The position numbers and the translations under genes are program-made. DNA of 64,000 nucleotides from Diphasiastrum complanatum (lineage: Eukaryota > Streptophyta > Lycopodiopsida > Lycopodiales > Lycopodiaceae): assembly GCA_029204225.1 (NCBI GenBank), contig CM055102.1:49953260-50017259 (forward strand), read 5' to 3'. The notes below the pieces were generated by a model. That model saw nothing but the letters and a program-made list of their open reading frames with translations. It was not told where the DNA came from and made no database searches. The number at the start of each line of letters is the position of its first letter. Within the stretch, counting starts at the first letter, position 1. Positions 30,528 through 41,753 of this stretch are shown piece after piece.

Positions 30528-30551
30528 ATGATGATGATGATGATGATGATG
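30528..30551. repeat. (ATG)8 microsatellite
   Basis: Eight uninterrupted ATG units lie at the junction between E8 protease sequence and an LTR fragment, a likely slippage or repair scar. Confidence 0.9.
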
Positions 30552-30559
30552 TACAACAT

Positions 30560-31657
30560 AAAATGCATGCAATGGAATACTACCTATTCCTTCAATCCTA
30601 CACTCTACATCATTAGCAGTATAGATTGATCTTTTTGCACCTAGATAAGGCATGAAATTAGTGAAAGAGTTCCTAGAGCCAGACATATGGGAACTAGCCC
30701 CACTATCTATCCACCAGACTTCTTCATTCTTAAAAAAAAAGATGAAAAAGTAGACATCATTAATGAATCCTCTCTTTTACTCTCAACACCCTCACACTCA
30801 TCCTCATTAGTAAGGTTAGCTTGCTTAGATTGGTTCTTCTTCTTGAAACAGTTTGATGCATAGTGTCCTTTCTTGCCACAAAAAAAACGCTTGATCTTTG
30901 ACAGTTTCTTCTTGCCACTGGATGTTGCAGCTTGTGAGGACTGATCCTCACCACATTCTTTGGCTTTGTCCTTCTTGAAGTGTTGTTGTCCTTTGTCCTT
31001 GCCTCTTGACTTGTCTCTGATGAAGAGTGTTTTGTCATCTCCACCATCTTTCAGTGAAAGTCTGTTGATCCTCAACATCTTGTCCTCTTGCCTACTTTCT
31101 TCAGCAATAAGAACACCTTGCAGTGTCTCCAAGTATGGAAGATCCTCCCTGACAGCATAAGTCTGCACAATATTGTCATACTCATCTCTTAGTCTATTTA
31201 AGACTACTTGAGCAAGTTCAGTGTTCTTAAGAGCATCACCAATACCAACTAACTCTTGATGAAGATCCTCAACTCTCATGACATATGATGAAGGACTTTC
31301 ATCTACTCTCTAATAACTTAGAAAGATTTTATTTCTAAGTGTAAGCAATCTAGAAGTATTCTTGATTTCATAGATTGTCTTTAGAGTATCCCAAGCTTCC
31401 TTGGAAATGGTGCATGTATTGATCTCTCTTAACACTTCATTGGTTACATTCATTTTTATAAAATAAAGGGCTATTCTGGTTCTTTTGTGAAATGTTGTAG
31501 CTTCATTAGGTGCAGCAGGTTCTTCTTCAGCTCCACTCACAATATCCATTACATCCTGTAGAATCAATAATGATTCCATTCTGATCTTCCACATTGCATT
31601 ACTGGAAGATGTTAATCTCTCACTGTGCTCCAAGAAATGTGAACCAGATGAAGACAT
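30560..31657 (-). pseudogene. E8 gag and protease start
   Basis: The start MSSSGSHFLEHSERLTSSSN is at 31657. A stop follows ...RNKIFLSY at 31310, after which the frame continues at 31279 with MRVEDLHQELVGIGD, VVLNRLRDEYDNIVQTYAVRE and LQGVLIAEESRQ. The knuckle region reads RFFCGKKGHYASNC: the first Cys of the CCHC is Arg. After DSLMMSTFSSFF a frameshift precedes WIDSGASSHMSGS and YTANDVECRIEG of the protease. It then runs into the (ATG)n tract. Confidence 0.82.
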
Positions 31658-32419
31658 CTTCTCTATGAGAAATTCTAGTAATGATAAAAAATGGAGTTGA
31701 AAGGATGTTGCTTGCTATCTCAATCTAGGATCTAACACTGATGCTAATCCAACCTATGAAATCTAGCAACAGATGTGAGAACAAATTCTCAACACAAAAA
31801 ATCAATCTATCTTGAATTTGGATCTTGCTTTAGTCACAAAAAAGAAGCACATGCAAGCAAGAAGTCTATATCTCCCACGAGTTTCAAAGTATTGATAAAC
31901 TCTCTAGGAACTTACTTTCAACTTAAACACAGTAATATGTGTGAAATGAAAAAGTCTAAGACCTCAGAACACTCACTTCCATCCAATTCTACTTGATTGA
32001 CAATGAAAATTGATGAAAATGATGAAAAAGACAAATGTGTGCTCACTTTGGCATATCCCAAAAGTTGAGTACCCTTTCAAACTCTTTGATTGCCTAAAAC
32101 TCTTCTAAAAACAAATCAAAATGATTTAGAAACAAGAGCAACACATTCTAATCTTCAACACCTATCCAACAAGCTATAGAATATCAAATTTGGATCATTC
32201 CTTGAGAAGTAGCACTCATTAATGAGGGCTGATTTCACACGTCTAAGCTCTCTATCTGTACAGAGCTCCATTGGATTAGATCAACCTTGATTTGATCCAC
32301 TTATGATCCACATGTAGCCTGTCTCTCAGCGAGTTTGAATCCTTCTCCCAAATCTGAGTTCCTGCAAGCAAAAACACTGATGATCTAATGTATACACCCT
32401 CACCTCTTCAAAGCATGAA

Positions 32420-32431
32420 GCTCTGATACCA
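32420..32431 (-). promoter_or_regulatory. E8 primer-binding site
   Basis: GCTCTGATACCA on the plus strand, adjoining the LTR end TGTGAAGC. Confidence 0.9.
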
Positions 32432-32950
32432 TGTGAAGCTTTTACACGTGTGAACTTCACCACACACCCTACAGGATCTTACTGAGGTGTTGTGATTGCA
32501 CAAGATTGATCAAATAACAGTATGCTTGAAAAATCTAAGGCATACATCAGATGAAAAAATCTAACTCCTCACTATGAGAAATGAATGTCAGAAATAATTC
32601 TAAGTGTTCAGTATGGGCAAAAGAGACTGCTCTTGAGTACAGAGAGAAAATCAATGATGAAAAACTTTTATAGAGAGAGAATGAGTCCAAAACACCAAAA
32701 TCTCATTATTCACAATATGGCAAAACATGCCAAGCTTTCCCTACATGAGAGAGACTTGAATTCCTATAGTGGAGTTGCATGGAAAGTCCACTTGACTGAA
32801 CTAATTCACCTACCAAAGATCCACATGTGTAACTGCATGTATGTATGTTGCATGTACTGCATGTCAACTCATAAAACTGCCTAGACAAGTGTATATCACA
32901 AAAACCACTTTGCATGTTGCATGCACTGATTGCGTGTGGCTTGCATGCAT
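32432..32950 (-). repeat. E8 leftward 5' LTR, truncated
   Basis: It is collinear with the E5 LTR from its inner end through cttgcatgcat at 32950. About 190 bp of the outer LTR end are missing at the junction with the rightward half. It retains the inner TGTGAAGCTTTTACACGTGTGAA segment that E5 lost. Confidence 0.85.
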
Positions 32951-33522
32951 ACAATATGTTCTTGGATCTATATGTTGTCTTCAAAAGCCATGGTCTATGA
33001 TGTTTTTCTTACTTTCAAAGCTTATGTAGAAAAGCAGTTTTCTTTCAAGTTGAAAGCTTTGAGAAGTGATAGTGGGGGAGAATACACTTCCAATAAGTTT
33101 AAAGACTTTTGTGAGAGAGAAGGCATTCAAAGAGAGTTTTCTTGTTCATATACTCCTCAGCAAAATGGAGTTGCTGAGAGAAAAAATAGAACTTTGTGTG
33201 AATGTGCAAAAGCCATTATGCTAGAAGCTTTTCTGCCTAAAGAATTTTGGGGAGAGGTAGTTGCATGTGCAAACTATCTTTGTAATGGGCTTCCAAATCT
33301 TGCAATAGGAGGAAAAACACCATTTGAGATGTTGTATAAGAAAAAGCCTAAGATAGATCATCTTAGGATTTTTGGCTGTGTATGCTTTGTGCATGTGCCT
33401 CTAGAAACTGAAAGAAGGAAGATCCTAGTGCAGTTAAAGGAATTTTTGTAGGATATGCATCCACTAAAAAGCCATACAAAGTATATCTTCCTTCTACTGA
33501 CAAGAATGTTGTTAGTAGAGAT
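32951..33522 (+). pseudogene. E8 integrase core
   Basis: It begins inside the domain at WIYMLSSKAMVYDVFLTFKAYVEKQFS. It contains ALRSDSGGEYTS (second catalytic Asp), TPQQNGVAERKNRTLCECAK (catalytic Glu), PKEFWGEVVACANYLCN, TPFEMLYKKKP and FGCVCFVHVPLE. A frameshift near 33420 disrupts the passage to the linker. The first catalytic Asp is absent because the 5' part is lost at the junction. The upstream in-frame ATG lies in LTR sequence and is not a true start. Confidence 0.85.
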
Positions 33523-34375
33523 GTGATATTTGATGAAGATCAGAAGTTTAACTTGGATGATGCACAGATCAAGGAGTCTCATGCAAGACCAATCATCAAT
33601 CTTGATATTGTTCAAGAGTTGGTGAGGCCAAGGCTTGAGGAGGAGCAAATTCAAACTACCACACCAAGAAGATCTACACGAACAAGATTTGAGCCAAGGA
33701 GGCTCATATATGATGAAGAAGGAAGGCAAGTGGAAGGTGAAACTTCCTATCATGATCTCTTTATATCAGATGAAGAGCCTAAAGATGTCCAAGAACCTCT
33801 TCAATCCAAGATGTGGGTTGAAGCAATGACCCAAGAGTTTGAAGCCTTGATGTCAAACAACACATGGGAGCTTGTGGAGCCACCAAACAACATGCATGCG
33901 ATTGGATGTAATTGGGTATTCAGAATCAAGTATAATCATGATGGATCTATCAATAAGTATAAAGCAAGACTTTCTGCCAAAGGCTACTCACAAATCAAAG
34001 GTCTTGACTATGAAGATACCTTTGCACTAGTTACAAAGATGGTAACAATTCGTATACTTATATGTCTTGCATGTTTTCACAATTGGAGTATGTTCCAACT
34101 TGATGTTTCTCATGCATTTATCAATGGTTACCTTGAGGAGGAGATTTACATGGAGAAACCTCCTAGTTTTGTGAAAGAAGGTGAAGAATCAAAAGTTAGT
34201 CTTTTGTTCAAAAGCCTCTATGGACTGAAACAAGCACCAAGGTCTTGGTATGCAAGGCTCAACTCCTATCTCATATCACTCAGATTTGTCTAAGTGAATA
34301 TGAACCTTCTCTGTATTATAAGTTTGTAGATAGTTTTGTAATTATTATTCTCATCTATGTAGATGATATGATTCT
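33523..34375 (+). pseudogene. E8 linker and reverse transcriptase
   Basis: The linker contains PRLEEEQIQTTTPRRSTRTRFEPRRLIYDEEG. RT follows with EAMTQEFEALMSNNTWELVEPP, NWVFRIKYNHDGSINKYKARLSAKGY, MFQLDVSHAFINGYLEEEIY (catalytic Asp) and YGLKQAPRSWYARLNSYL. A frameshift near 34290 precedes ILIYVDDMILCG, the YVDD motif (about 34340-34380). Confidence 0.87.
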
Positions 34376-35056
34376 TTGTGGAATAATGATAAGCTAGTTG
34401 AAGAAACTAAGCATGCACTTGGTAGTGAGTTTAAGATGCAGGATCCAAACTTATATCACTGGAAGTTGGCTAAAAGAATCTTGAGGTATATATCTTCTAC
34501 CTTAGATTATGGATTATTCTACAAAGGAGAAGATCTAACTTTGATTGCTTTTTCAAATTCAGACTTTGCAGGAGACAGGTTGGATCGGAAATCCACAAGT
34601 GCTTACACTATTTTTCTTGGAGGAAACTTAGTTTATTGGCTATCAAAGAAGCAAGCAACTATATCCTTATCATCCTGTGAAGCTGAGTACAAATCTCTTA
34701 CAACCACAACAAAGGAGGTTTTATGGATCAAAAGGCTACTTTTGGAGCTAAAGTGTTATGGAGATGAAGACCTTCCAATTATCAAGAATGATAACATTTC
34801 TGTTCAGGCTCTTGCAAATAATCCAATGTTCTATGCAAGGAGCAAACACATCAAGGTAGCTCATCATTTTGTAAGAGAAAAAGTCATTGGGAGAGAGATC
34901 TTATTGGAGCATGTTGGAACTTCAAATTCTGTTGCAAATCTTCTCACCAAGCCATTACTCAAGAATTTCTTTATCAAGATGAGGTCTAATCTTGGCCTAA
35001 TTTCGAAATCTATGTTGGATAGGAACATATATTTTAAGGAGGAGTGTGAAGATTAG
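34376..35056 (+). pseudogene. E8 RT end and RNase H with internal deletion
   Basis: After EETKHALGSEFKMQ the frame jumps to DPNLYHWKLAKRILRYIS, skipping about 100 codons (connection, TPMEQ and RPDLS regions) without a frame change. RNase H is otherwise complete: FSNSDFAGDRLDRKSTSAY, ISLSSCEAEYKSL, KNDNISVQALANN, SKHIKVAHHFVRE, VANLLTKPLL. The stop lies just inside the LTR start at 35056. Confidence 0.85.
35031..35044 (+). promoter_or_regulatory. E8 polypurine tract
   Basis: The ATTTTAAGGAGGAG run directly precedes the LTR TG at 35045. Confidence 0.8.
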
Positions 35057-35579
35057 TAAAATATTATCTTCCTATCTCAAGTTTGGGGCCATGTCCATGG
35101 TTATTTCCATTATAAACTATGTTGTACATAAAGGTGTGTGAATTTAGGTTGACATGCAGTACATGCAATATTAATGCATGCAGTTACACATGTGGATCCT
35201 TGGTAGTTGAGTTAACTGCGTTAAGTGGACTTTCCATGCAACTCCACTGTAGGAATTTGAATCTCTTTGATGTAGGAAAATCTTGGCATGTTTTGCCATA
35301 TTGTGAATAATGAGATTTTGGTGTTTTGGACTCATTTTCTCTCTACCCGAGTGTTCTAGCATTGATTTTCTCTGTCTACCCGAGAGCAGCCTGTTTTTCC
35401 CATACTGAACATTCATTCCTCATAGTAAGAAGTTAGATTTTTCAGTCAAATGTATGCCATTGTGCTCTTGCCATAGATTTTTCAAGTATTTTGTTCTCTG
35501 ATCAATCTTGTGCAATCACAACACCTCAGTAAGATCTTGTAAGGTGTGTGGTGAAGTTCACACATGCTAAACCTTCACA
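35045..35579 (+). repeat. E8 3' LTR
   Basis: The 535-bp LTR runs from TGTGAAGATTAG to CCTTCACA. Relative to E5 (703 bp) it lacks an internal block of roughly 170 bp rich in gcatgc repeats. Both termini are intact. Confidence 0.88.
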
Positions 35580-36000
35580 GTAGGCACCAAGACCACTGTA
35601 CCATCCGTACGGACCACCTGGACCTACAAATTACGCACCAAATTACAATTCAAATGCATCCACGTAGAGGCCAGGACAATACCAACCAAGGCCAATAGGC
35701 CCAGTTTTTCATCAACCTCGATCCTCTGGTTCTATTAACCATCCTACACCACTTTTACTCAACTAGAGTCTTCTTATCCAATGCTGATCGCTCCCCATCC
35801 AACACAGCAGCCTTTTGTAGAGAGTCAACATATTGCTACATTGTCTATCACACAAGTTGATTCTAACTACATAGACCAAGTGATTTACTATATAGAAGAT
35901 ACCAATGTGTCTGCTCATCAAGTTGATCCATTTGCACCTTACCAAAATTAATAGCAATAGATGTGTCTAGGCTCGTCTAGTCTTACTGATTCTTTTGTCA
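35580..36000 (+). pseudogene. Pro/Tyr/Gln-rich Gag-tail-like fragment
   Basis: One frame reads APRPLYHPYGPPGPTNYAPN, then NSNAS, a TAG, RPGQYQPRPIGPVFHQPRSSG, and after frame changes PFVESQHIATLSITQVDSNYIDQVIYYIEDTNVSAHQVDPF. Low-complexity Pro/Gln/Tyr tracts lie between the knuckles and protease in some Copia Gags, so this may be a second E4-type copy into which E8 inserted. No diagnostic catalytic motif is present. Confidence 0.35.
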
Positions 36001-37251
36001 TCCACAAATACATTCTTCCGATCCAAATAGAGTTACATCCTATCTAGCAAGCATGTAAGGTCTATCTAAACATCATCCGTAGATAAGATCGAGAATGTAC
36101 CACCTCATATTTGTGTCTTCATTACATCTCTATGACCAAGCAATTGATATCATACCCTTGAGCCAAGTTTTGAGCTACTGCTCAATGGATCATTAGTTTT
36201 GTGTCTAGATGACAATCCATATTTTTTATCTGAGTGAAAGTGATCTACGACATATTTGTTATTGCATGCTACGTAAATGTTACATGTTTTGACTTTGTTT
36301 TTTATTTTGTAACACTGTAGTTATGGCTTTGTGCCAAGTTTGATACTGGATTGCAAGAGTTTGGTTTAAGAGTGTCATGCAATTCCTTTTGTAGAGTTAT
36401 CTATTACAATTTTTCATTTTTTCTCTTATTTCAAATTTTGTCCTGTCAACTATGTCGTTTGTTGTTGCTTGTTTGTTTGTTCTATTGTCGTATGGTTTGG
36501 TGTGTTTTCTTTTGCAGCCGCACTATAGGTGATATTTCATCAGTAATTTTTTTCTACTTCTACGATTGCAGTATCACATGAATTGTCATTGGGATATCTC
36601 TGCATCTTTACCAATGATTTCAACAACTTTCAATAGGAACAAAAAGAGAAGTCAAGGGACTTCACAACAAATGCTCAGTTTGACAAAAATAAAAAACATT
36701 TTACCAGACTGCAACCATTGTCCTAGCAAAAGATCCATCTTCTCAACAAGATCGAATATTTGAGACGACACCACCATCGCCATTCTAAATAAGCAGTTGG
36801 TTTCACATAAGCAATACAATATCCACACTTTTCCAATTGTCTCACCATGGCCATCACATCATCAATAAAGTGGTATCTTGGACTAGTGAAGGGCTCTCAA
36901 GTCACATCAAAGGCAAAAGCTATGTGCAAACTGCAATAGATGACAAGTGTTCCTAGCAAGGCCAACAAGAATGCTTCATCGGACAAATGTACATTGAGCA
37001 GTGGTCATGATTGTGTCTCAAGCCCATACTACCTCTGTTCTACATCATCCATTTGACCATCTATAGAGGTCACAAGAAGCACAAGTCATCAACGAGCGAA
37101 ATCTCATATCCCTACGTAAACTGAAGGAATCTCACGTCAATCAGCGATTGAAGTTATGAGCGTACAACCTCAAGGACAAATGTCGTTTTCAAAAGCAAAC
37201 AATGATGACGCTTTGGAAAATTGTACACTGAGCATTGGTTATGAACAAGTA
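36001..37251. other. No recognisable gene
   Basis: Short frames only. The phrases at about 36980-37010 and 37225-37255 (atgtacattgagcagtggtcatga, ttgtacactgagcattggttatga) are imperfect repeats. E9 begins in the second copy. Confidence 0.45.
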
Positions 37252-37256
37252 TAATG

Positions 37257-38088
37257 TGTGAAAAAAGTACAAAAGGGACCAAGAGTGGATCCTAATCTGA
37301 TCCTCAAGATGGGTTGGTTGTCAGATTACTTGATCTATCAATCCACTTCAGATTAAGATCAATCTAGATCAATTCTAGACACAAAATCCTAACAAGAACA
37401 ATCATTAATTGAAGGTAAGTGTACTTTATTGTTTCACACGTGTGAAACACTATCTGAGTATGGACTCCAACCTGAAAATCAAGTACACATTGATTGAACC
37501 TCAAAACAATCAAAACAAATGTAGACAAATGGAGAGCCTCACTCAAAATTGCTTCCAAAACCAAGATTGGTGTCTCACATTGACTATGCCAAATGTGGCT
37601 CTATATATACAATAAGTGGGAGCTCGTGGTACTGATTATCCCTTTGATCCCACATGTGTGAAGGTGCTTTGTCATATGATGATTCATCATGCAAAACTAA
37701 CACTTGGACAAAACCTTCTATTTTGAGCACTTTTGGTCCATTTTCCTTCTATATGGAGATCTACTTGGAAATCTTCTAGAAGTCAAAATTCGCCTACTTC
37801 AGCTTATTCCACACATGTGAGATGTCCTCTACACATGGGATATGACACCTAACCAAAGGATGTGGCTCATGCAATCAATATATTGATGCCATGTGTCATA
37901 TGTCTAGAAAACTAGTTTTTGGCCTTTTTAGCCACTAGAACTTGAATTACATCATATGTACAACCTATATGATTATGGTACATGACAAATACACTATTTT
38001 CACACATGGGAATAGACTCCACACATGTGTAATCATCCTATATACATGATTTTTGGCCTCTACCAAGCTTATTTTTGCATTTTTCACA
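37257..38088 (-). repeat. E9 3' LTR
   Basis: The 832-bp LTR starts TGTGAAAAATGCAAAAATAAGC on the minus strand, after the purine tract TTTTTGAGGAG (38099-38089). A TATA box (ctatatatac on plus, 37601-37610) and GTTTCACACGTGTGAAAC (37431-37448, a perfect 18-bp palindrome) are present. Confidence 0.9.
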
Positions 38089-38402
38089 CTCCTCAAAAAT
38101 CTAGCTTGGTAAATCTAGCTTGATGGAAAACATGATGATCTTGAACTTGACTCCATGGGCTGAATTGATCTTTGCTGGTTGAAAAGGTGTTAAGATCAGC
38201 CAATGAGCTGGATGTTGATCTAAAATCACCATATCCATAATAATGCTTCTTTGATGTTGACATCTTTGATGAGCTTGAGAGCTTTGCACCATCCTAGCAC
38301 CTCCAAAATTGATCCCTTCCAAATTTCATGTAGATGCTTGACCTTGAGGCTTGCTCCTTCTTCATTTGCATGCTCCTCCATGAGAAAATAAAATTTTTTT
38401 AT

Positions 38403-39230
38403 TTATTTATTAGGATCACAAAGATCTAACATCATGTTACCATGATCTAGAGAATTAGACTCATCCAAATTGGCAAGACTATGCATGCTATAATAACAAA
38501 GTGTTTGCATCATATCTTCATGCTTGTTTACCATGCTAATCTCAGATCCAATGAGGCTAAATACTTCATTATGGAGATAAGTGTCTTTAGAAGATGATTC
38601 ACTTACTCTCATAAAGAGTTTACAATTTGCCTCAATACAAATTTTCAAACTATGAGTGAACAAATCACTTTTGCTCTTACATGACTCAAGAGCATACATT
38701 TGATGAAATAACCATTTGCTTTCTAATTTATTTAAAATCAATTTCAACCTTTTAAGAACATCATCTATGTTCTCAAGAGAGACTTCATACTCAACTAGTA
38801 TGGCTTTACTCCAATTTGGAGATGCAATGATCTCACTAAAGCAAATTGATTTATCAAATGACATAAGAGAAGTAAGCATGAGATGCATACCACATGAGAT
38901 ATGCTCCTCTTTCCCTTGAAATGTGAGCCACATGGACTCAGCCATATTTTTTGAGTTTCTTTTTGGACTCACAATTTGAGAAGGTCTCTCCTCCTCAATC
39001 CTTGGCACACTTGAACCTTGAGAAGGATTCTCCTCCTCAATCCTTGGCACATTTGAACCTTGAGATGACTCCTTAAGGTCCTCTTCATGGTGCGCCTTTT
39101 TTATGGAAATTCGAGACTTCCATGTCTCATAATGATCACAACAAGTATGACCATTCAGTATGCACTTCCTATGATTATCAAGATTACTTATGCTAGAAAC
39201 ATAAGTCCAAAAATCACCACAACTTGGCAT
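38403..39230 (-). CDS. E9 unknown frame, module copy 1
   Basis: The frame has 275 codons. Residues about 55-85 contain a doubled 14-residue unit (SQGSNVPRIEEENP, SQGSSVPRIEEERP). Next comes LTSLMSFDKSICFSEIIASPNWSKAILVEYEVSLEN, which resembles the stretch just before RT in Copia polyproteins (PxxW..AM..E...L). Then come a helical stretch (VLKRLKLILNKLESKWLF) and the module ANCKLFMRVSESSSKDTYLHNEVFSLI. No catalytic motif follows. The homologous module recurs at 39250-39640 and in E1. A natural chimera including a Copia linker piece is possible. Function unknown. Confidence 0.5.
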   Translation of the reverse strand: MPSCGDFWTYVSSISNLDNHRKCILNGHTCCDHYETWKSRISIKKAHHEEDLKESSQGSNVPRIEEENPSQGSSVPRIEEERPSQIVSPKRNSKNMAESMWLTFQGKEEHISCGMHLMLTSLMSFDKSICFSEIIASPNWSKAILVEYEVSLENIDDVLKRLKLILNKLESKWLFHQMYALESCKSKSDLFTHSLKICIEANCKLFMRVSESSSKDTYLHNEVFSLIGSEISMVNKHEDMMQTLCYYSMHSLANLDESNSLDHGNMMLDLCDPNK

Positions 39231-39249
39231 GATTTTTCCAATATGAAAT

Positions 39250-40022
39250 CAGAAGATATTTCCATCTAAATTAGGCTAACTACTTGCTTATGGATATAAG
39301 TGTCCACTTTCGATGCTTCACTTATTCTCATAAGAAGTTTACAACTTGCCTTTAAGATTGAAAACTTACAATTTTCATCTTTATGAATGAACACATCATT
39401 CATGATCTTATTGAAACCAAAAGATCCTACATTATGAAGATATTTTCGATTTCCTTGACTTCATAACTAATGTAAGCTTACAAGGAAAACATATTTTACT
39501 ATCTTTAAAGGCATCACACTCAACTAGCATTGCCTTAAGCCACCTTTGAGATACAAAAATCCCTTCAAAGCAAAATAGATCTTCATAAGTTGACATGAGA
39601 GCATAAATGAAACTATTTTCATTTTGTGATTTATGCTCCTTATTCTTGATTGATTTCTCTTGGATCATAACAATAAGTTTGAACTTATCTAAAGTTCCAA
39701 GCAAAATACTTTCCAAGGACATAAAATAAATCCAGGTTACTTTAATGAAAGTGACATCTATCTTTGCATCTTGAACCAAACAATGTACTTCCAAATGAAA
39801 AATTTCAAAAGATTTGACATGTGTTGTGATGGACTCTTGAAGACAAATTCTCCAAGCCTCATTCACCTTTCCACAAAGGAAACACCTTTCCTTGGACTTG
39901 TCCTTTTTGTATTTGCATTTCGAACTTGAAGCTCCATCCTTCTCCGCCCCCTTGCTTTGGTTCTTCTTGTATGGATTGGTCTTATTTTTGTAGCATCTTG
40001 AGAAAATAACCTCCCTTGCCAC
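39250..40022 (-). pseudogene. E9 degenerate knuckles and module copy 2
   Basis: The frame at 40022-39432 starts inside a knuckle region: upstream, in another phase, CNLCGKGGYF lies at about 40030-40000. It continues NPYKKNQSKGAEKDGASSS and a second degenerate knuckle, RCFLCGKVNEAWRIC, which lacks the His. Later YALMSTYEDLFCFEGIFVSQRWLKAMLVECDAF parallels the second frame of E9. Beyond the stop, out of frame to about 39250, follows ASCKLLMRISEASKVDTYIHKQVVSLI. This is a second, more decayed copy of the module. Confidence 0.5.
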
Positions 40023-41741
40023 AAAGGTTGCACTTAGGATCCTTTCTTTCCTTCAATAGGTTGCCACCTATCGATGCCACGTGAATAAAAACCTATGATA
40101 TGATTCTACAAATGTAATTTGTGACTTTCAAGAGACTATATTTTAACATATTCAATAATCTAGAATGATCTACAAAAGATCTAGCTCACAAACCTAAGAA
40201 TCAATCTTCACACTAATGACTAGTCACTTAGAAAATTTGCTTTCATCACTAAAACAAAAGCACACAATCTTTGAATCAAATCACAAAAGAAATCAGATCC
40301 AATCTCCTATTGCCTCATCAAATACCAATGACTCTTTCTTTTGAAAGTTGAAATGGATATGAAAAGATTTGGCACCTAGATTTTCCGTTTCACTTGACTA
40401 GTTCTCTCAACACTTGAGATTCATGAACAAAAGATGGGTTTTATTTCAAACACCTAAAAATCAAACTTAATCACTTCTTTTGGACTCACTCTTGACCCAA
40501 ATAATCTCACTCTTGAGATTTAGAATGAATTTGATTTGATTTGAAAACAAACTATACTACCAATTTTTCACAAAGCTTAAAAATTAGACAACTAGAGATT
40601 CACAAATATCTCAACCATGCATGAATACTCAAATATGGACTCCTCCTCATTCTAGACATCTAATGGGATCACAAATTGACCCTCACACTCTCACAAAGAA
40701 AGTTGAATAGAACTAATTTGAATTTCATACATACTATATCAATTTTTGCTCAACAAATTGAATTCAATCAATCCTATTGGATTCCACCAATTACTCTACT
40801 TTTAAGACGTGGAATGAAATTCAAAATCAAAAGTTGTGATTTTTCTAACAAAGATATTGTGCTTCAAAGAGCTAATACCACTTAGAAAGATTTGATCACC
40901 TAGGAGAAGACAAATTCTTCACCTATAACAACACATAATGAACTTCTAGGTGTTTCCCTCTAAAAGGAATGAACTCTTTAGAAAATTGCATCTCTCTCTA
41001 CACATTTGCCATAGACACCTTAATGACTATTTTCAAACCTTACAAACACTCAAACAAATTGAGTAGGGTTAAACAATGTGACTTGGATCACAATCTCTTT
41101 TCTAGAACTCTCAATTTAAGCCAATCTATGTCAGATTCTACAATAGATTTGCATAGATGCTCTATATGCACTAGAAACTCTCAAAGGTTTCACTTGGAGG
41201 ATAGATCCAAGGATGTTTTCTAGCAAATTGATGCTTCTAAACTTGACCCTATCACTCTTGAACAAATCTAGACTGATGGTACAATGGAATTCATCCTCTC
41301 ACCTCGCATATCACTCCTTAATCTATGATTTTTGGTAAAATCACTCTCAACTTCAACATGCACTCAAAAAATCAGAGATAATCAATTAATGCACCTAATT
41401 CAAGCTTCAAATTTAATTTCTTGGCTGATCTAATCCAAGAACTAATCAAGGGATTAGATTCACTATAAAAAATGCTTGATTTTGCACTAAAAATCTCTCA
41501 AATTGGGTGTGTGAGTCAAATTGTACAAATTTTTGAAATTTCTCAGTCAAAACTAGAGATGTACGGCCTCACACATGTGAAAAGGATTCCTTCAGCCCAC
41601 AACAAGATCTGGACCAAAAATTTTGAGAATAGCTATCAAATCCAACTCGCTACACAAAATTTGACTAGTTTCCAAAAAACTGCTAATTTTGGCTTTGATT
41701 TGGATTAACCCTATGAATTTCAACAAAACCTCTTGTACTAG
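40023..41741 (-). other. E9 leader and gag-start remnant
   Basis: Near 40080 one frame reads VASIGGNLLKERKDPKCNLCGKGG. This looks like a Gag start (MASIGGNLL-like, ATG mutated) joined directly to the knuckle, with most of Gag deleted. The rest up to 41741 is AT-rich leader without a long frame. Confidence 0.55.
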
Positions 41742-41753
41742 GCTCTAATACCA
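41742..41753 (-). promoter_or_regulatory. E9 primer-binding site variant
   Basis: The plus strand GCTCTAATACCA gives TGGTATTAGAGC on the minus strand, one transition away from the common site, adjoining the LTR end. Confidence 0.85.

Larger units (their letters stand above)
30476..32950 (-). mobile_element. E8 left half: Gag and 5' LTR of an E5-type Copia, leftward
   Basis: Read leftward from 32950: truncated 5' LTR (to 32432), primer-binding site, leader, Gag (31657-30750), protease start, then an (ATG)n microsatellite (30528-30551) and a short LTR piece (about 30480-30537). The LTR is cut at 32950, where it meets the right half in opposite orientation. Family and leader are those of E5. 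Confidence 0.82.
32951..35579 (+). mobile_element. E8 right half: integrase to 3' LTR, rightward
   Basis: Integrase core, linker, RT, RNase H, purine tract and complete 3' LTR of the same family lie in the opposite orientation to the left half. The junction with the truncated LTR at 32950/32951 is abrupt. This could be an internal inversion of one element or two fragments joined head to head. The right flank after the LTR is GTAGG; no matching left copy was found. Confidence 0.82.

Noticed and set aside
32930-32961. ATG and about 10 codons before the E8 integrase as a possible new start
   Set aside because: The bases belong to LTR sequence of the opposite-strand half; the frame runs in only by chance across the junction.
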